A stretch of DNA of 64,000 nt from Mycobacterium sp. (GTDB taxonomy: Bacteria; Actinomycetota; Actinomycetes; Mycobacteriales; Mycobacteriaceae): contig JACPVR010000004.1 of the NCBI GenBank assembly GCA_016197405.1, positions 421,487 through 485,486 on the forward strand. Direction: 5' to 3'. Shown here in pieces: positions 11,556-22,214 of this stretch (positions within the stretch are counted from its first letter, which is position 1; each line of letters begins with the position of its first letter). Position numbers and translations under genes: made by a program. Under the pieces are notes generated by a model, which was not told the DNA's origin, searched no databases, and worked only from the letters and a program-made list of their open reading frames with translations.

Positions 11556-12329
11556 ATGTCGCAATCCGGTGCAGAGCGGGTGGCGGTCGTCGTGGGCGGA
11601 GCCTCGGGCATCGGGTCGGCCGTCGCAGGTGGCCTCGCCGCTGAGGGATACCGCGTCGTCGTGGCCGATCTCAACGCCGACGCCGCCGCGGCCCGGGCCG
11701 CCGAGCTGGGCGCGCCGCACAGCTCGGCACCGGTGGACGTCACCGACGAGGACACCGTCGCCGAGCTGTTCGACCAGGCCGGGGCCGTCGACGTGGTCGT
11801 CAACACCGCCGGCTTCGGTGACTTCGGCCGGATCACCGAACTGGATATGGACCGGTTCCGCGCGGTGATCGACTGCTGCCTGACCGGTGCCGTCATCGTG
11901 GCCAAATATGCAGGCCGACGGCTGCGCGACGGTGGGTCGCTGGTGTCCAGCACGTCGCTGAACGCCCGCCAGGCTGCCACCGGCATGAGCGCGTACTGCT
12001 CGGCCAAAGCGGGATTGGCGATGTTCACCCAGGTGGCCGCTCTGGAATTCGCGCCGCGGCGAATCCGGGTCAACGCGGTGTCACCGGGATTCGTGCACAC
12101 CCCGCTGACGGAGCTGGTCACCCTGGCACCCGGAGTCCTGGAGGACTACCTGGAAAACTCGCCGATCGGTCGCGTCGGCACCGCACAGGACGTCGCCGAC
12201 GCGGTGCTCTTCCTGTGTTCGGACAAGGCCTCCTGGTTGACCGGCGAGGTGCTCGACCTCAACGGTGGGGCGCATCTCAAACGCTATCCCGACGTGCTCG
12301 GGCACATCGAACGCATGGCGCTGTCTTGA
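11556..12329 (+). CDS. SDR family oxidoreductase
   Basis: VVGGASGIGSAVA, YCSAK, NAVSPGFVHTPL. Confidence 0.9.
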   Translation: MSQSGAERVAVVVGGASGIGSAVAGGLAAEGYRVVVADLNADAAAARAAELGAPHSSAPVDVTDEDTVAELFDQAGAVDVVVNTAGFGDFGRITELDMDRFRAVIDCCLTGAVIVAKYAGRRLRDGGSLVSSTSLNARQAATGMSAYCSAKAGLAMFTQVAALEFAPRRIRVNAVSPGFVHTPLTELVTLAPGVLEDYLENSPIGRVGTAQDVADAVLFLCSDKASWLTGEVLDLNGGAHLKRYPDVLGHIERMALS

Positions 12330-13165
12330 AGGCGACGTCTTGGCACGGCAAACAGGCCGTCGTCACCGGCGCGGGGTCGGGCATAGGCGCCGCTTTGTGC
12401 CGGGCGCTGGTCGGCGCGGGGGCCGAGGTGTTGTGCACCGATATCGACGGCGCCGCCGCCGAACGCACCGCCGTGGCGCTGGGTCCGGCTGCCCGGGCTG
12501 CCCGTGTCGATGTCACCGATGCCGCCCAGGTACAGGCCGCCGTGGACGATGTGGTGACCCGGACAGGGCGCATCGACTTGATGTTCAACAACGCCGGAAT
12601 CACCTGGGCAGCCGATACCGAGCTGCTCACTCTGGCGCACTGGAACGCGATAATCGACGTCAACATCCGCGGCGTGGTTCACGGGGTTGCCGCCGCCTAC
12701 CCGCAGATGGTCCGGCAAGGCCACGGTCACATCGTCAACACCGCATCGATGGCGGGTCTGGCCGCCGCCGGCCAGATCACCAGCTATGTGATGAGCAAGC
12801 ATGCCGTCGTCGGATTGTCACTGGCACTGCGATCCGAAGCTGCCGCGCACCATGTCGGCGTGCTGGCCATCTGTCCGGCCGCGGTCGAGACACCGATCCT
12901 CGACAAGGGGCTGATAACCGGTATCAACGGCCGCGAGTTCTACCGGATGGGCCAGCGCAGCAGCACCTTCTACGATCCCGATCGGCTCGCCGCCGACACC
13001 TTGCGCGCCATCTCGCGCAACAAGGCACTGCTGATCGTCCCGCGACGGGCCTACCTCGGCTGGCTGCTCGCCCGGTTCACCCCGGGTCTGATGAACCGTA
13101 TGGCAATACATTTCGTGGCCCGCCAGCGTGCGGCCCAAAGTGTCTCGGAAGGAAGTCCGCAGTGA
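12326..13165 (+). CDS. SDR family oxidoreductase
   Basis: VTGAGSGIGAALCRAL, NNAGITW, YVMSK; TTG start at 12326 overlaps the upstream stop. Confidence 0.87.
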   Translation: MKATSWHGKQAVVTGAGSGIGAALCRALVGAGAEVLCTDIDGAAAERTAVALGPAARAARVDVTDAAQVQAAVDDVVTRTGRIDLMFNNAGITWAADTELLTLAHWNAIIDVNIRGVVHGVAAAYPQMVRQGHGHIVNTASMAGLAAAGQITSYVMSKHAVVGLSLALRSEAAAHHVGVLAICPAAVETPILDKGLITGINGREFYRMGQRSSTFYDPDRLAADTLRAISRNKALLIVPRRAYLGWLLARFTPGLMNRMAIHFVARQRAAQSVSEGSPQ

Positions 13166-14241
13166 ACGCACCGGCTTTGATCCCGCGCTATCCCGATGAC
13201 GTGACGGCCGGCTGGCTCGGTGGCGTGCTGCCGGAGGGAACCCAGATCGACGATGTGGCGATCACCGCCGTCGGTACCGGGCAGACCGGCGCGACCTACC
13301 GGATCACCGCACGCTACGCGGCCAACCCCGCCGGGTTACCGCACACCTTCGTCGTCAAGCTCCCTGCCAACGACGACACCGTGCGTGACCGCGTCGTGCT
13401 GGGCTATCGCAGCGAGTGCGCGTTCTACACGTCGGTGGCCGACCGGGTGAAAGTGCCTATCCCCGAATGCTTTCATTGCGAGATCTCCGAGGACGCATCG
13501 GACTATGCGCTGCTACTCAGCGATCAGGCGCCGGCGCGACAGGGGGATCAGATTGCCGGGTGCGCAGAAGACGAGGCGCGGTTGGCCGCGACTGCCATCG
13601 CCGGGTTGCACGGACCCACGTGGGGTCAGCGCGAGTGGCTGACCTTTTCTGGACTGGCGATGTCACTGCTCGACGACGCAGCCAAGAAGGGCCTCGGCGA
13701 TGTCGCGGTGATGAGCGCCGATATCACCGTCGAGAAGCTGGGGTCGAAGCTCAGCACACAGGACGGCGCGACATTCACCGAGGCGATGAGTCTGGTGACA
13801 CCCTGGCTGTCGAACGATTTCGGCCGGTTCAGCCTCATCCACGGCGACTACCGGCTCGACAACATGCTGTTTCATCCCGCAGGTGACCGGGTGTGGGTTG
13901 TCGACTGGCAGACCCTGGGTGTCGGCCTGCCGGCGCGCGACCTGTCCTACTTCGCTGCGACCAGCCTGGAGCCAGGACTGCGCGCGACACTCGAGCGTGA
14001 CCTGGTGGCCGAATACCATCGCGCCTTGGGTGGTTACGGAGTCAGCGACTACGACCTCGAATCCTGTTGGCATGACTATCGGTACGGGATGATCCAGGCG
14101 TTGCTGATATCCGGTCTGGGCTTTGCGTTCGCAGTGGGAACCGACCGTGGCGACGATATGGTCGCCACCATGCTGCGCCGCGGCTGTCAGGCGGTCCGTG
14201 AACTCGGCACCCTGGACCTGGTCCGTGCGGAGATGCCATGA
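13162..14241 (+). CDS. APH-like phosphotransferase family protein
   Basis: Brenner-type kinase motif HGDYRLDNMLF and VVDWQ; GTG start at 13162. Confidence 0.87.
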   Translation: MNAPALIPRYPDDVTAGWLGGVLPEGTQIDDVAITAVGTGQTGATYRITARYAANPAGLPHTFVVKLPANDDTVRDRVVLGYRSECAFYTSVADRVKVPIPECFHCEISEDASDYALLLSDQAPARQGDQIAGCAEDEARLAATAIAGLHGPTWGQREWLTFSGLAMSLLDDAAKKGLGDVAVMSADITVEKLGSKLSTQDGATFTEAMSLVTPWLSNDFGRFSLIHGDYRLDNMLFHPAGDRVWVVDWQTLGVGLPARDLSYFAATSLEPGLRATLERDLVAEYHRALGGYGVSDYDLESCWHDYRYGMIQALLISGLGFAFAVGTDRGDDMVATMLRRGCQAVRELGTLDLVRAEMP

Positions 14242-15581
14242 CCGGGCGCTACCCCAACACCGCGATAATCGGCGCCGGTATCAGTGGTCTGACGGCGGGC
14301 AAGATGCTCAAGGACTACGGGGTGCCATACACCACCTTCGAGACCTCCGATCGCATCGGCGGGAACTGGGCGTTCGGCAATCCCAACGGACATAGCAGCG
14401 CCTATCGCTCGTTGCATATCGACACCTCCAAACATCGGTTGGCGTTCAAGGACTTTCCGGTTCCCGAGCATTACCCGTCCTTTCCGCACCACTCCGATAT
14501 CAAGGCCTATCTCGATGACTACGCCGCGACATTCGGGCTGCTGGACAATATCGAGTTCGGCAACGCGGTGGAGCACGCCCGGCCCGAGGGCGATGGCTGG
14601 GCCATCATCGACCAGCGCGGGCAGACAAGGCATTTCGATCTACTCGTCGTCGGCAACGGCCATCACTGGGATGCACGGCTGCCGGAGTTCCCCGGCACAT
14701 TCACCGGGGAGAGCATCCATTCGCATCACTACATCGACCCGCACACCCCGCTGACACTCACCGGTAAACGTATCCTGGTCGTCGGAATCGGGAACAGCGC
14801 CGCCGATATCACAGTCGAGCTCTCATCGAGGACGCTGCAGAACGACGTGACATTGTCCACCCGGTCCAGTGCCTGGATCGTCCCCAAATACCTTGCCGGA
14901 CAGCCGGGTGACAAGTTCTTCCGGACCTCACCGCATATCCCGCTGGCCTGGCAGCGCAAGGCCGCTCAATTGTTCGCGCCGCTGGTCGGCGCCGACCCGA
15001 CCACCTACGGACTGCCACCGGCCAACCACAAGCTATTCGAAGCCCACCCGACGCAGTCGGTGGAACTGCCATTGCGGCTCGGCTCCGGTGACGTCACCCC
15101 GAAGCCCAATGTCGCACGACTCGACGGCGACGCCGTGCATTTCGATGACGGCACCAGCGCGGTCTTCGACGCCATCGTCTACGCCACCGGCTACAACATC
15201 ACTTTCCCGTTCTTCGATCCGGAGTTCATCAGCGCACCCGACAACCACATCAGGCTCTACAAGCGCATATTCAAACCCGGAATCGACAACCTGGCCTTCA
15301 TCGGCTTCGCCCAGGCCATACCCACGCTGTTCCCCTTCGTGGAATGCCAGGCGCGACTTCTTGCCGCCTACGCGGTGGGCCGCTACGCACTGCCTCCGGT
15401 GGACGAGATGGAGCGCGTCATCGACGCCGACCAGCAGCTGCACGCCGGTCACTGCACCGACCGGCCGCGGCACACCCAGCAGGTCGACTACTTCTACTAC
15501 GAGCACGATGTACGCACCAAGGAGATCCCCGCGGGTCTCAAGCGGGCAGCGACGCCACGACATCGAGTGGCAGCGCGGTGA
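14238..15581 (+). CDS. Flavin-containing monooxygenase
   Basis: IIGAGISGLTAGKML, canonical FTGESIHSHHY fingerprint, VVGIGNSAADI. Confidence 0.92.
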   Translation: MTGRYPNTAIIGAGISGLTAGKMLKDYGVPYTTFETSDRIGGNWAFGNPNGHSSAYRSLHIDTSKHRLAFKDFPVPEHYPSFPHHSDIKAYLDDYAATFGLLDNIEFGNAVEHARPEGDGWAIIDQRGQTRHFDLLVVGNGHHWDARLPEFPGTFTGESIHSHHYIDPHTPLTLTGKRILVVGIGNSAADITVELSSRTLQNDVTLSTRSSAWIVPKYLAGQPGDKFFRTSPHIPLAWQRKAAQLFAPLVGADPTTYGLPPANHKLFEAHPTQSVELPLRLGSGDVTPKPNVARLDGDAVHFDDGTSAVFDAIVYATGYNITFPFFDPEFISAPDNHIRLYKRIFKPGIDNLAFIGFAQAIPTLFPFVECQARLLAAYAVGRYALPPVDEMERVIDADQQLHAGHCTDRPRHTQQVDYFYYEHDVRTKEIPAGLKRAATPRHRVAAR

Positions 15582-15601
15582 ACTCCTCAGGAGGAGCGGA
15601 C

Positions 15602-16540
15602 ATGGTCTACCGGGACCTGACGTTCGTCTCGGCCGGCAGCGCCTGCAGCAGCTGGCATTTCCCGGCGCAGGGCGATCATTTCACCACCGGATCCGGGCGG
15701 CCCGCCGTGGTGATGGGACACGGTTTTGCCGGCACCAAGGACTCCGGGCTGCTTCCGTTCGCCGAGAAGTTCCAAGCCGCCGGTCTGGACGTGCTCGCCT
15801 TCGACTATCGAGGATTCGGCACATCCGAAGGGCTTCCACGGCAGCATATCTCGATCGATCGGCAGGTCGAGGACTACCAGGCGGCCGTTGCCGCCGCGCA
15901 GCGCCTGCCCGACGTCGACCCCAGTCGCATCGTCTTGTGGGGTTCGTCGTTGTCCGGAGGTCACGTGCTGCGGGTGGCCGCGGGCCGCGACGACATCGCC
16001 GCGGTCATCGCGATGACGCCGATGACGAATTCGCTTGCCACCGGTCGCCAGGTCGTGTCGCAATACGGTGTGGGCACGGCCCTGCAGCAGACGGCGCACG
16101 GGTTTCGCAGCCGCATCGCCACGGCCCGCGGTCGTGCCCCGGTGATGACGCCGGTGGTGGCACGTCCCGGACAACCCGGGTGCCTGACGTTGGAGGGCGC
16201 CTACGAGAGTTACCTGTCGATGGCGGGCCCGAGCTGGCGCAACGAGGTCGACGCATCCATCGGTATCGAACTGTCCCGCATCAGCACCGCGCGATACGCC
16301 AAGGCGCTACGCGCGAAACTGCTGGTACAGATCGCCGATTTCGACCGCTACGTCCCCGCCGCCGCCGTGGCCAAGACCGCCGTGCACGGACGCGCAATCG
16401 TGCACCATTACCCGTGTGACCACTTCGACGTCTGGCCGGGGCACGAACTGTTCGGGCAGGCCTGCGCTGATCAGGTGAACTTCTTGCGGAGGTCGCTGAC
16501 GTCGGTGGAGGATCCGGTGCGAATCCGATCGGAGTCATAG
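15602..16540 (+). CDS. Alpha/beta hydrolase
   Basis: MGHGFAGTKDSGL, LWGSSLSGGHVL nucleophile elbow (GSSLSG); AGGAGG Shine-Dalgarno before ATG. Confidence 0.88.
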   Translation: MVYRDLTFVSAGSACSSWHFPAQGDHFTTGSGRPAVVMGHGFAGTKDSGLLPFAEKFQAAGLDVLAFDYRGFGTSEGLPRQHISIDRQVEDYQAAVAAAQRLPDVDPSRIVLWGSSLSGGHVLRVAAGRDDIAAVIAMTPMTNSLATGRQVVSQYGVGTALQQTAHGFRSRIATARGRAPVMTPVVARPGQPGCLTLEGAYESYLSMAGPSWRNEVDASIGIELSRISTARYAKALRAKLLVQIADFDRYVPAAAVAKTAVHGRAIVHHYPCDHFDVWPGHELFGQACADQVNFLRRSLTSVEDPVRIRSES

Positions 16541-18006
16541 AGCGCGGCGACGGCGTCGAGACGGACCTTCATCGCCGCATTGCGTGGTAGTTGCTCGACC
16601 ACATGGATCGCGACCGGGACATTGTGAGCCGGAAGCAATTCGCGCACGATGTCTTTGAGCTCATTTTCGGACGGTGCCCGCCCTGCGGTGCGGATCTCGA
16701 CAGCGGCGAACGGCACCTGGCCCAGCCGGGCATCGGCCACCGGCACCACGCAGGCGTCCCGCACATCTGGATGGGCCAGCAGGGCCGCGCGGACCCGATC
16801 GGGCAATATCTTGAATCCGCCGCGGTTGATCGCGCCGTCGGCACGACCGTGCACGGTGATGAAACCGTCGGCATCCATCGAGGCGATATCGGTCGTCTCG
16901 ATCCAGTCCGGTCCGAGGATGTCGAGCCGGGCCGTCAGTAGCCCCCGGCCGGATGTGGGCACCGGCAGCCGGGTTTCGGGATCCACGATGCGGACCTGCA
17001 CGCCGGGAAGTGTCCGCCCGACACTGCCGGGTTTGGTGTCACCGAACTCGTGTCGGAGATCCGGCGTCCAGCTGCACACCGTTCCGGCGAATTCCGTTGC
17101 ACCGTAACCCCACAGCAGCGGTATGCCGTACTTGTCCTCGAAGGCCCGCTGCAGTTCGGGCTCCAGCGGACCCGATCCGCCGGGCAGGTATTCCAGCGAC
17201 GCCAGATCGGAGCGCGGGACGTCGGCCTCCAGCAGCATCCGGACCACCGTCGGCTGCACACCGGTCCAGCGGATCCGGTGGGTGCGCACCGCCGCCACCC
17301 ACTCCTGCACCGTGAACTTCTCCAGCAGCACGATGCGCTGCCCGCTGTAGGCGCCGGCCAACAGTTGGCACACGCCCACACTGCCGAACGGCCAGAACAC
17401 CAGTGCGGGGGGATCATCGGCTGCGGCGGCCCGCCCCAGCGTCATGCTGGCAACCGTGTGCCGCAGCACCGCGGTGGGGATGGGCATGCGTTTGGGTGGG
17501 CCGGTGGTACCGCTGGTGAGCAGGCTCAGGCCCGGTTGAGCGGTGGTAGCGTCGATGGCGGGGCCCCTGCCGGCCACACACTGCACCGTCGGCCCCGATG
17601 ACGAAAAAGCCACTGCAGCACAACCGGTTTCGCGAACAGCCTGCAGAAGTGGCGGGGTGAAGTCCTCGATATCGGCGAGAATGGCCGGCGGTCGCAGCGC
17701 GCGGATGTCGGCGGCAATTGCCTGTGCTGACTGGTATGAGTAGATCATCGACACCGGCCGCCGCCTGGCGACGAAATCCAACACGGCGGCGGCGTGCGGC
17801 ACCCGGTTGCGCACCACCAGGCCGACCGGCCCGGTCGGCCCGACCCCGGCGTCGCGCAGTGCTCTGTTGATCGCGCTGCGGTAGCGATCGATATCGTGCC
17901 CGGTGTGCCAGGTCCCGGCGAACTCGATGCACTGGCCGGCACCGTAGCCGGTCAGTCGGGCCGCCAGTGTCTCGGCGAACCCGTCGTCGGATGACGGTGC
18001 GGACAT
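16471..18006 (-). CDS. AMP-dependent acyl-CoA synthetase/ligase
   Basis: LLTSGTTGPPKRMPIP, YGATEFAG, FKILPDRVRAALLAHPDV. Confidence 0.9.
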   Translation of the reverse strand: MSAPSSDDGFAETLAARLTGYGAGQCIEFAGTWHTGHDIDRYRSAINRALRDAGVGPTGPVGLVVRNRVPHAAAVLDFVARRRPVSMIYSYQSAQAIAADIRALRPPAILADIEDFTPPLLQAVRETGCAAVAFSSSGPTVQCVAGRGPAIDATTAQPGLSLLTSGTTGPPKRMPIPTAVLRHTVASMTLGRAAAADDPPALVFWPFGSVGVCQLLAGAYSGQRIVLLEKFTVQEWVAAVRTHRIRWTGVQPTVVRMLLEADVPRSDLASLEYLPGGSGPLEPELQRAFEDKYGIPLLWGYGATEFAGTVCSWTPDLRHEFGDTKPGSVGRTLPGVQVRIVDPETRLPVPTSGRGLLTARLDILGPDWIETTDIASMDADGFITVHGRADGAINRGGFKILPDRVRAALLAHPDVRDACVVPVADARLGQVPFAAVEIRTAGRAPSENELKDIVRELLPAHNVPVAIHVVEQLPRNAAMKVRLDAVAALYDSDRIRTGSSTDVSDLRKKFT

Positions 18007-18011
18007 CGCGT

Positions 18012-18833
18012 TCAGTACTGCGTCGAGCCCTGGTCCACCGGAACCGCCGCCGCAGTGATGAGTTTCGACTCGTCGGTGGCGAGCCAGCACACGGTGTCGG
18101 CGATGTCTTCCGGCTGCGCGACCCAGGTCGGCAGGAACGGTGTCATCATGTGGCCGAGCTGGGGGTTGCTCTCCGCGGTCCGGCCGATCGCGGTGACCAT
18201 ATCGCCGGTGCCCATATCGGTCAGTACCGGCCCCGGGTGCACGCTGTTCACCCGGATCGAATGCTTGCCCAGTTCGGCGGCGAACGCCTTCGCCATACCC
18301 GCGACCGCGTGCTTACTGGCGGTGTAGTGAATCATGAACGGCTGCAGCTTGATCCCGGCCGCCGAGCTGATCAGGATGATGGATCCGCCGCGACCGCCGT
18401 CGATGATGTGCTGTGCGCCGGCCATCACGGCGTTCCAGGTCCCGGTGACGTTGATATCCATGACATCGCGGAAATCCTTCGGGGAGATCTCATTCCAGAT
18501 CTGTGGTGCGGCCACCCCGGCGTTGGCGACGATGATGTCCAGCCGTCCGAGCTCGGCCACACCCGCGTCGACCGCTGTCTTCAGCGCGTCGTGATCGCGG
18601 GTGTCGACGACGGAGGCCAGGATGCGCCTGCCAGTCTTCTCGACCAGCCGCACCGTCTCGGCGAGATCATCCGGGGTGGCCGGGTTGTAGGGCACGCACG
18701 GTGGCAGCGGGCCGGCGATGTCGACGGCGATGATGTCGGCGCCCTCGTCGGCCATCCGGACGGCGTGTGCCCTGCCCTGGCCGCGCGCCGCTCCGGTGAT
18801 GAATGCGACCCGGTCGGACAATCGGTCGGCCAT
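18012..18833 (-). CDS. Mycofactocin-coupled SDR family oxidoreductase
   Basis: FITGAARGQGRAHAVRMADEGADIIAVDI signature, YTASK. Confidence 0.88.
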   Translation of the reverse strand: MADRLSDRVAFITGAARGQGRAHAVRMADEGADIIAVDIAGPLPPCVPYNPATPDDLAETVRLVEKTGRRILASVVDTRDHDALKTAVDAGVAELGRLDIIVANAGVAAPQIWNEISPKDFRDVMDINVTGTWNAVMAGAQHIIDGGRGGSIILISSAAGIKLQPFMIHYTASKHAVAGMAKAFAAELGKHSIRVNSVHPGPVLTDMGTGDMVTAIGRTAESNPQLGHMMTPFLPTWVAQPEDIADTVCWLATDESKLITAAAVPVDQGSTQY

Positions 18834-18856
18834 GATTCTCCTCGGTCGGCGCTAAT

Positions 18857-18896
18857 GGTGTCCGCCACTGTAATGCATTCGGTAGTGACGGACACC
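18857..18896. promoter_or_regulatory. 40-bp imperfect palindrome with nested 17-bp motif
   Basis: GGTGTCCGCCACT / AGTGACGGACACC arms (one mismatch) around ACTGTAATGCATTCGGT. Confidence 0.65.
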
Positions 18897-18902
18897 GCCG
18901 GA

Positions 18903-20075
18903 TCAACGCTTTCGCTGGGCCGCCTTGACCAGTCCGCCACCGATGATGAGCCGCTGGATCTCGCTGGTGCCCTCGTAGAGCCGCAGTAATCGGACGTCGC
19001 GGTAGATCCGCTCCACCGGGACTTCCCGCATGTACCCGGTGCCGCCGTGGATCTGAACCGCCAGATCTGCCACCTGCCCGGCCATTTCGGTGCAGAACAG
19101 CTTTGCCGCCGACGGCGCGATCCGGCGGTCCTCGTCGGTGACCCATTTGCGTGCGGTCTCGCGGACCAGCGCCTGGCCTGCCAGTACACCGGTCTGCTGG
19201 TCGGCGAGCATGGCTTGCACGAGCTGGAACTCGCCGATCGGTGTGCCGCCCTGGGTTGCGGTGGCGGCATAGGCGACCGATTCGTCAAGGGCGCGTTGGG
19301 CGGCGCCGACGGCGAGGGCCGCGATGTGGACCCGTCCCCGGGCCAGCGACGTCATGGCGGCGCGGTAGCCGATGTCCTCGCTGCCGCCGACCAGCGTGCC
19401 GTGTGGGACGCGCACGCCGGTGAAGTTGACGTCGGCGGTCCAGGCGCCTTCCTGGCCCATCTTCTTGTCCTTCACCCCGACCTCGACGCCCGGGGTGTCG
19501 GCGGGCACCAGGAAGACCGCGATGCCGGCGCCCTTGTCGTCGGCGGGCCTGCTGCGCGCGAACACCACGAAGAGATCGGCGGTCGGAGCGTTGGTGATGA
19601 ACCGTTTCTGTCCGTCGATGATCCAGCTGTCGCCGTCGCGCACGGCTTTGGTGCGCAGGCCCGCCGGGTTGGATCCGGCGCCGGGTTCGGTCAGCGCGAA
19701 CGAGGCGACGACATCACCGGAGGCGATGCCCTCGAGCCATGCCGACTTCTGTTCCTCGGTACCGAAGCCCACCAGTACCTGGCCCGCGATTCCGTTGTTG
19801 GTGCCGAACATCGACCGCAACGCCAGCGATGTGTAGCCCAATTCCATTGCCAGTTCGACATCCTGGGCCAGGTTGAGGCCGAGGCCGCCCCACTGCTGCG
19901 GGATCGCGTAGCCGAACAGGCCCATCTTCTTGGCGTGGTCGCGGATGTCGTCGGGCACCTTGTCCTCGGCGAGGATCTCTGACTCCCGTGGGACGACCGT
20001 GGTGCGCACGAAGTGACGCGTCTGCTCCAGGATCTCGGCGAAATCCTCTTCGTTGACTTCTGCGGCGGTCATCAT
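18903..20075 (-). CDS. Acyl-CoA dehydrogenase
   Basis: [31 protein letters not shown]. Confidence 0.94.
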   Translation of the reverse strand: MMTAAEVNEEDFAEILEQTRHFVRTTVVPRESEILAEDKVPDDIRDHAKKMGLFGYAIPQQWGGLGLNLAQDVELAMELGYTSLALRSMFGTNNGIAGQVLVGFGTEEQKSAWLEGIASGDVVASFALTEPGAGSNPAGLRTKAVRDGDSWIIDGQKRFITNAPTADLFVVFARSRPADDKGAGIAVFLVPADTPGVEVGVKDKKMGQEGAWTADVNFTGVRVPHGTLVGGSEDIGYRAAMTSLARGRVHIAALAVGAAQRALDESVAYAATATQGGTPIGEFQLVQAMLADQQTGVLAGQALVRETARKWVTDEDRRIAPSAAKLFCTEMAGQVADLAVQIHGGTGYMREVPVERIYRDVRLLRLYEGTSEIQRLIIGGGLVKAAQRKR

Positions 20076-20218
20076 TTCCTCCCTTGTGCGGTGACCTGTG
20101 GACTTCTGCCACAGATCGCCGATCGGACCCCTGCGCGGTCCGAACATCATATATGAAATACGATATTGCCAATCGCGGTGGGTTATCCGCACACGCAGGC
20201 AAGAAAGATGGTGATCAG

Positions 20219-20959
20219 GTGTCATTGTTGGCGGGACGGACGGCAGTCGTCACAGGTGGAGCGCAGGGCCTCGGCTTGGCGACGGCAAAGCGCTTCGTCG
20301 CCGAGGGGGCGCGGGTGGTGCTCGGCGATCTCGACCTGGCGGCGACTCAAGCCGCCGCTGCCGAGATCGGCGGTCCCGACCTCGCCGTCGCGGTGCGCTG
20401 CGATGTCACCTCGGCCACCGATGTCGACGCGTTGGTCGATGCCGCGGTACAGCGGTTCGGCGGTCTGGACATCATGGTCAACAACGCCGGTATCACCCGA
20501 GACGCCACCTTGCGCAAGATGACCGAGGAGCAGTTCGATCAGGTCATCGCCGTACATCTCAAGGGCACCTGGAACGGTCTGCGATCGGCGACGGCGATCA
20601 TGCGGGAGAACAAGCGCGGCGCAGTCGTCAACATGTCGTCGTTGTCGGGCAAGGTCGGCCTGATCGGACAGACCAACTATTCGGCGGCCAAGGCCGGCAT
20701 CGTCGGAATGACCAAAGCCGCGGCCAAGGAACTGGCGCATCTCGGCGTGCGGATCAACGCCATCCAGCCGGGCCTGATCCGCTCGGCGATGACCGAGGCC
20801 ATGCCGGAACGGATCTGGGAACAGAAGCTCGCCGAGGTGCCGATGGGGCGCGCAGGCGAACCCGACGAGATCGCCAATGTGGCGCTCTTCCTGGCCTCCG
20901 ATCTGTCGTCGTATATGACCGGCACGGTTCTGGAAGTCACCGGCGGACGGTTCATGTGA
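20219..20959 (+). CDS. FabG-like SDR (3-oxoacyl reductase type)
   Basis: [47 protein letters not shown] start. Confidence 0.9.
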   Translation: MSLLAGRTAVVTGGAQGLGLATAKRFVAEGARVVLGDLDLAATQAAAAEIGGPDLAVAVRCDVTSATDVDALVDAAVQRFGGLDIMVNNAGITRDATLRKMTEEQFDQVIAVHLKGTWNGLRSATAIMRENKRGAVVNMSSLSGKVGLIGQTNYSAAKAGIVGMTKAAAKELAHLGVRINAIQPGLIRSAMTEAMPERIWEQKLAEVPMGRAGEPDEIANVALFLASDLSSYMTGTVLEVTGGRFM

Positions 20960-20978
20960 GAGAGAAAGAGACCGACAT

Positions 20979-22214
20979 ATGAGCACCACACGCACCGCTG
21001 TCATCTGTGAACCCGTCCGGACGCCGATCGGGCGTTACGGCGGCATGTTCGCCCCGCTGACCGCGGTCGAACTCGGAGTGACCGCGCTCAAGGGGCTGCT
21101 GGAGCGCACCGGTGTGGCACCGGATGCCATCGAGGACGTCATCCTGGGGCACTGCTACCCCAGTAGCGAGGCACCCGCAATCGGACGGGTGGTGGCCCTG
21201 GATTCCGGACTGCCGGTGACGGTTCCGGGTATGCAGCTCGACCGCCGTTGCGGGTCGGGGCTGCAGGCCGTCATCCAGGCAGCGATGCAGGTGGGTAGCG
21301 GGCAGAACGAACTCGTCGTCGCGGGCGGCGCCGAGAGCATGAGCAATGTGGTGTTCTACTCCACCGATATGCGCTGGGGCGGGAGCCGCGGCGGTGTGCG
21401 TGTGCACGACGCGCTGGCCCGGGGCCGCAGTACCGCGGGCGGTCGGGACTACCCGGTGCCCGGCGGCATGCTGGAGACCGCGGAGAACCTGCGGCGCCAG
21501 TACGGGATCAGCCGGGTCGAGCAGGACGAGCTCGCGGTGACCTCCCATCAGCGCGCCATCGCCGCGCAGCAGGCCGGCGTGCTCGCCGAGGAGATCATCC
21601 CGGTGACCGTCCGCACCCGTAAAGGGCAGGACGTCATCGACACCGACGAGCATCCGCGCGCCGATACGACGGTCGAGTCCCTTGCCAGGCTCAAACCCGT
21701 TCTCGGCAAGGATGATCCGGACGCGACTGTCACGGCCGGCAACGCCAGCGGGCAGAACGATGCGGCGTCGATGTGCATCGTCACCACCGAGAGCAAGGCC
21801 GCCGAACTGGGCCTGCGCCCCCTGGTAAAGCTGGTGTCCTGGGGTGTCGCCGGCGTGCCCCCGAACATCATGGGTATCGGTCCGGTTCCGGCCACCGCGC
21901 TGGCACTGGAGAAGGCCGGCCTGACCCTGGCCGATATCGACCTCATCGAACTCAACGAAGCATTCGCTGCGCAGGCGCTTGCAGTGATGCGGGAGTGGAA
22001 GTTCACCCCGTCTGATCTGGAGCGCACCAATGTGCACGGATCGGGTATCTCCCTGGGACATCCGGTGAGCGCCACCGGCGGCCGGATGTTGGCGACGCTG
22101 GCTCGTGAACTCACCCGGCGCCAGGCGCGCTACGGTCTGGAGACCATGTGCATCGGCGGCGGCCAGGGATTGGCCGCGGTCTTCGAGCGTGTTTCCGGAG
22201 GGGTAGACGCATGA
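20979..22214 (+). CDS. Acetyl-CoA acyltransferase (thiolase)
   Basis: RTPIGRYGG, DRRCGSGLQAV, NVHGSGISLGHPVSATGGR, CIGGGQGLA. Confidence 0.95.
   Translation: MSTTRTAVICEPVRTPIGRYGGMFAPLTAVELGVTALKGLLERTGVAPDAIEDVILGHCYPSSEAPAIGRVVALDSGLPVTVPGMQLDRRCGSGLQAVIQAAMQVGSGQNELVVAGGAESMSNVVFYSTDMRWGGSRGGVRVHDALARGRSTAGGRDYPVPGGMLETAENLRRQYGISRVEQDELAVTSHQRAIAAQQAGVLAEEIIPVTVRTRKGQDVIDTDEHPRADTTVESLARLKPVLGKDDPDATVTAGNASGQNDAASMCIVTTESKAAELGLRPLVKLVSWGVAGVPPNIMGIGPVPATALALEKAGLTLADIDLIELNEAFAAQALAVMREWKFTPSDLERTNVHGSGISLGHPVSATGGRMLATLARELTRRQARYGLETMCIGGGQGLAAVFERVSGGVDA

Noticed and set aside
12265-13161. N-terminal extension of ORF 12265..14241
   Set aside because: Out-of-frame shadow of the SDR at 12326; the real kinase starts at GTG 13162
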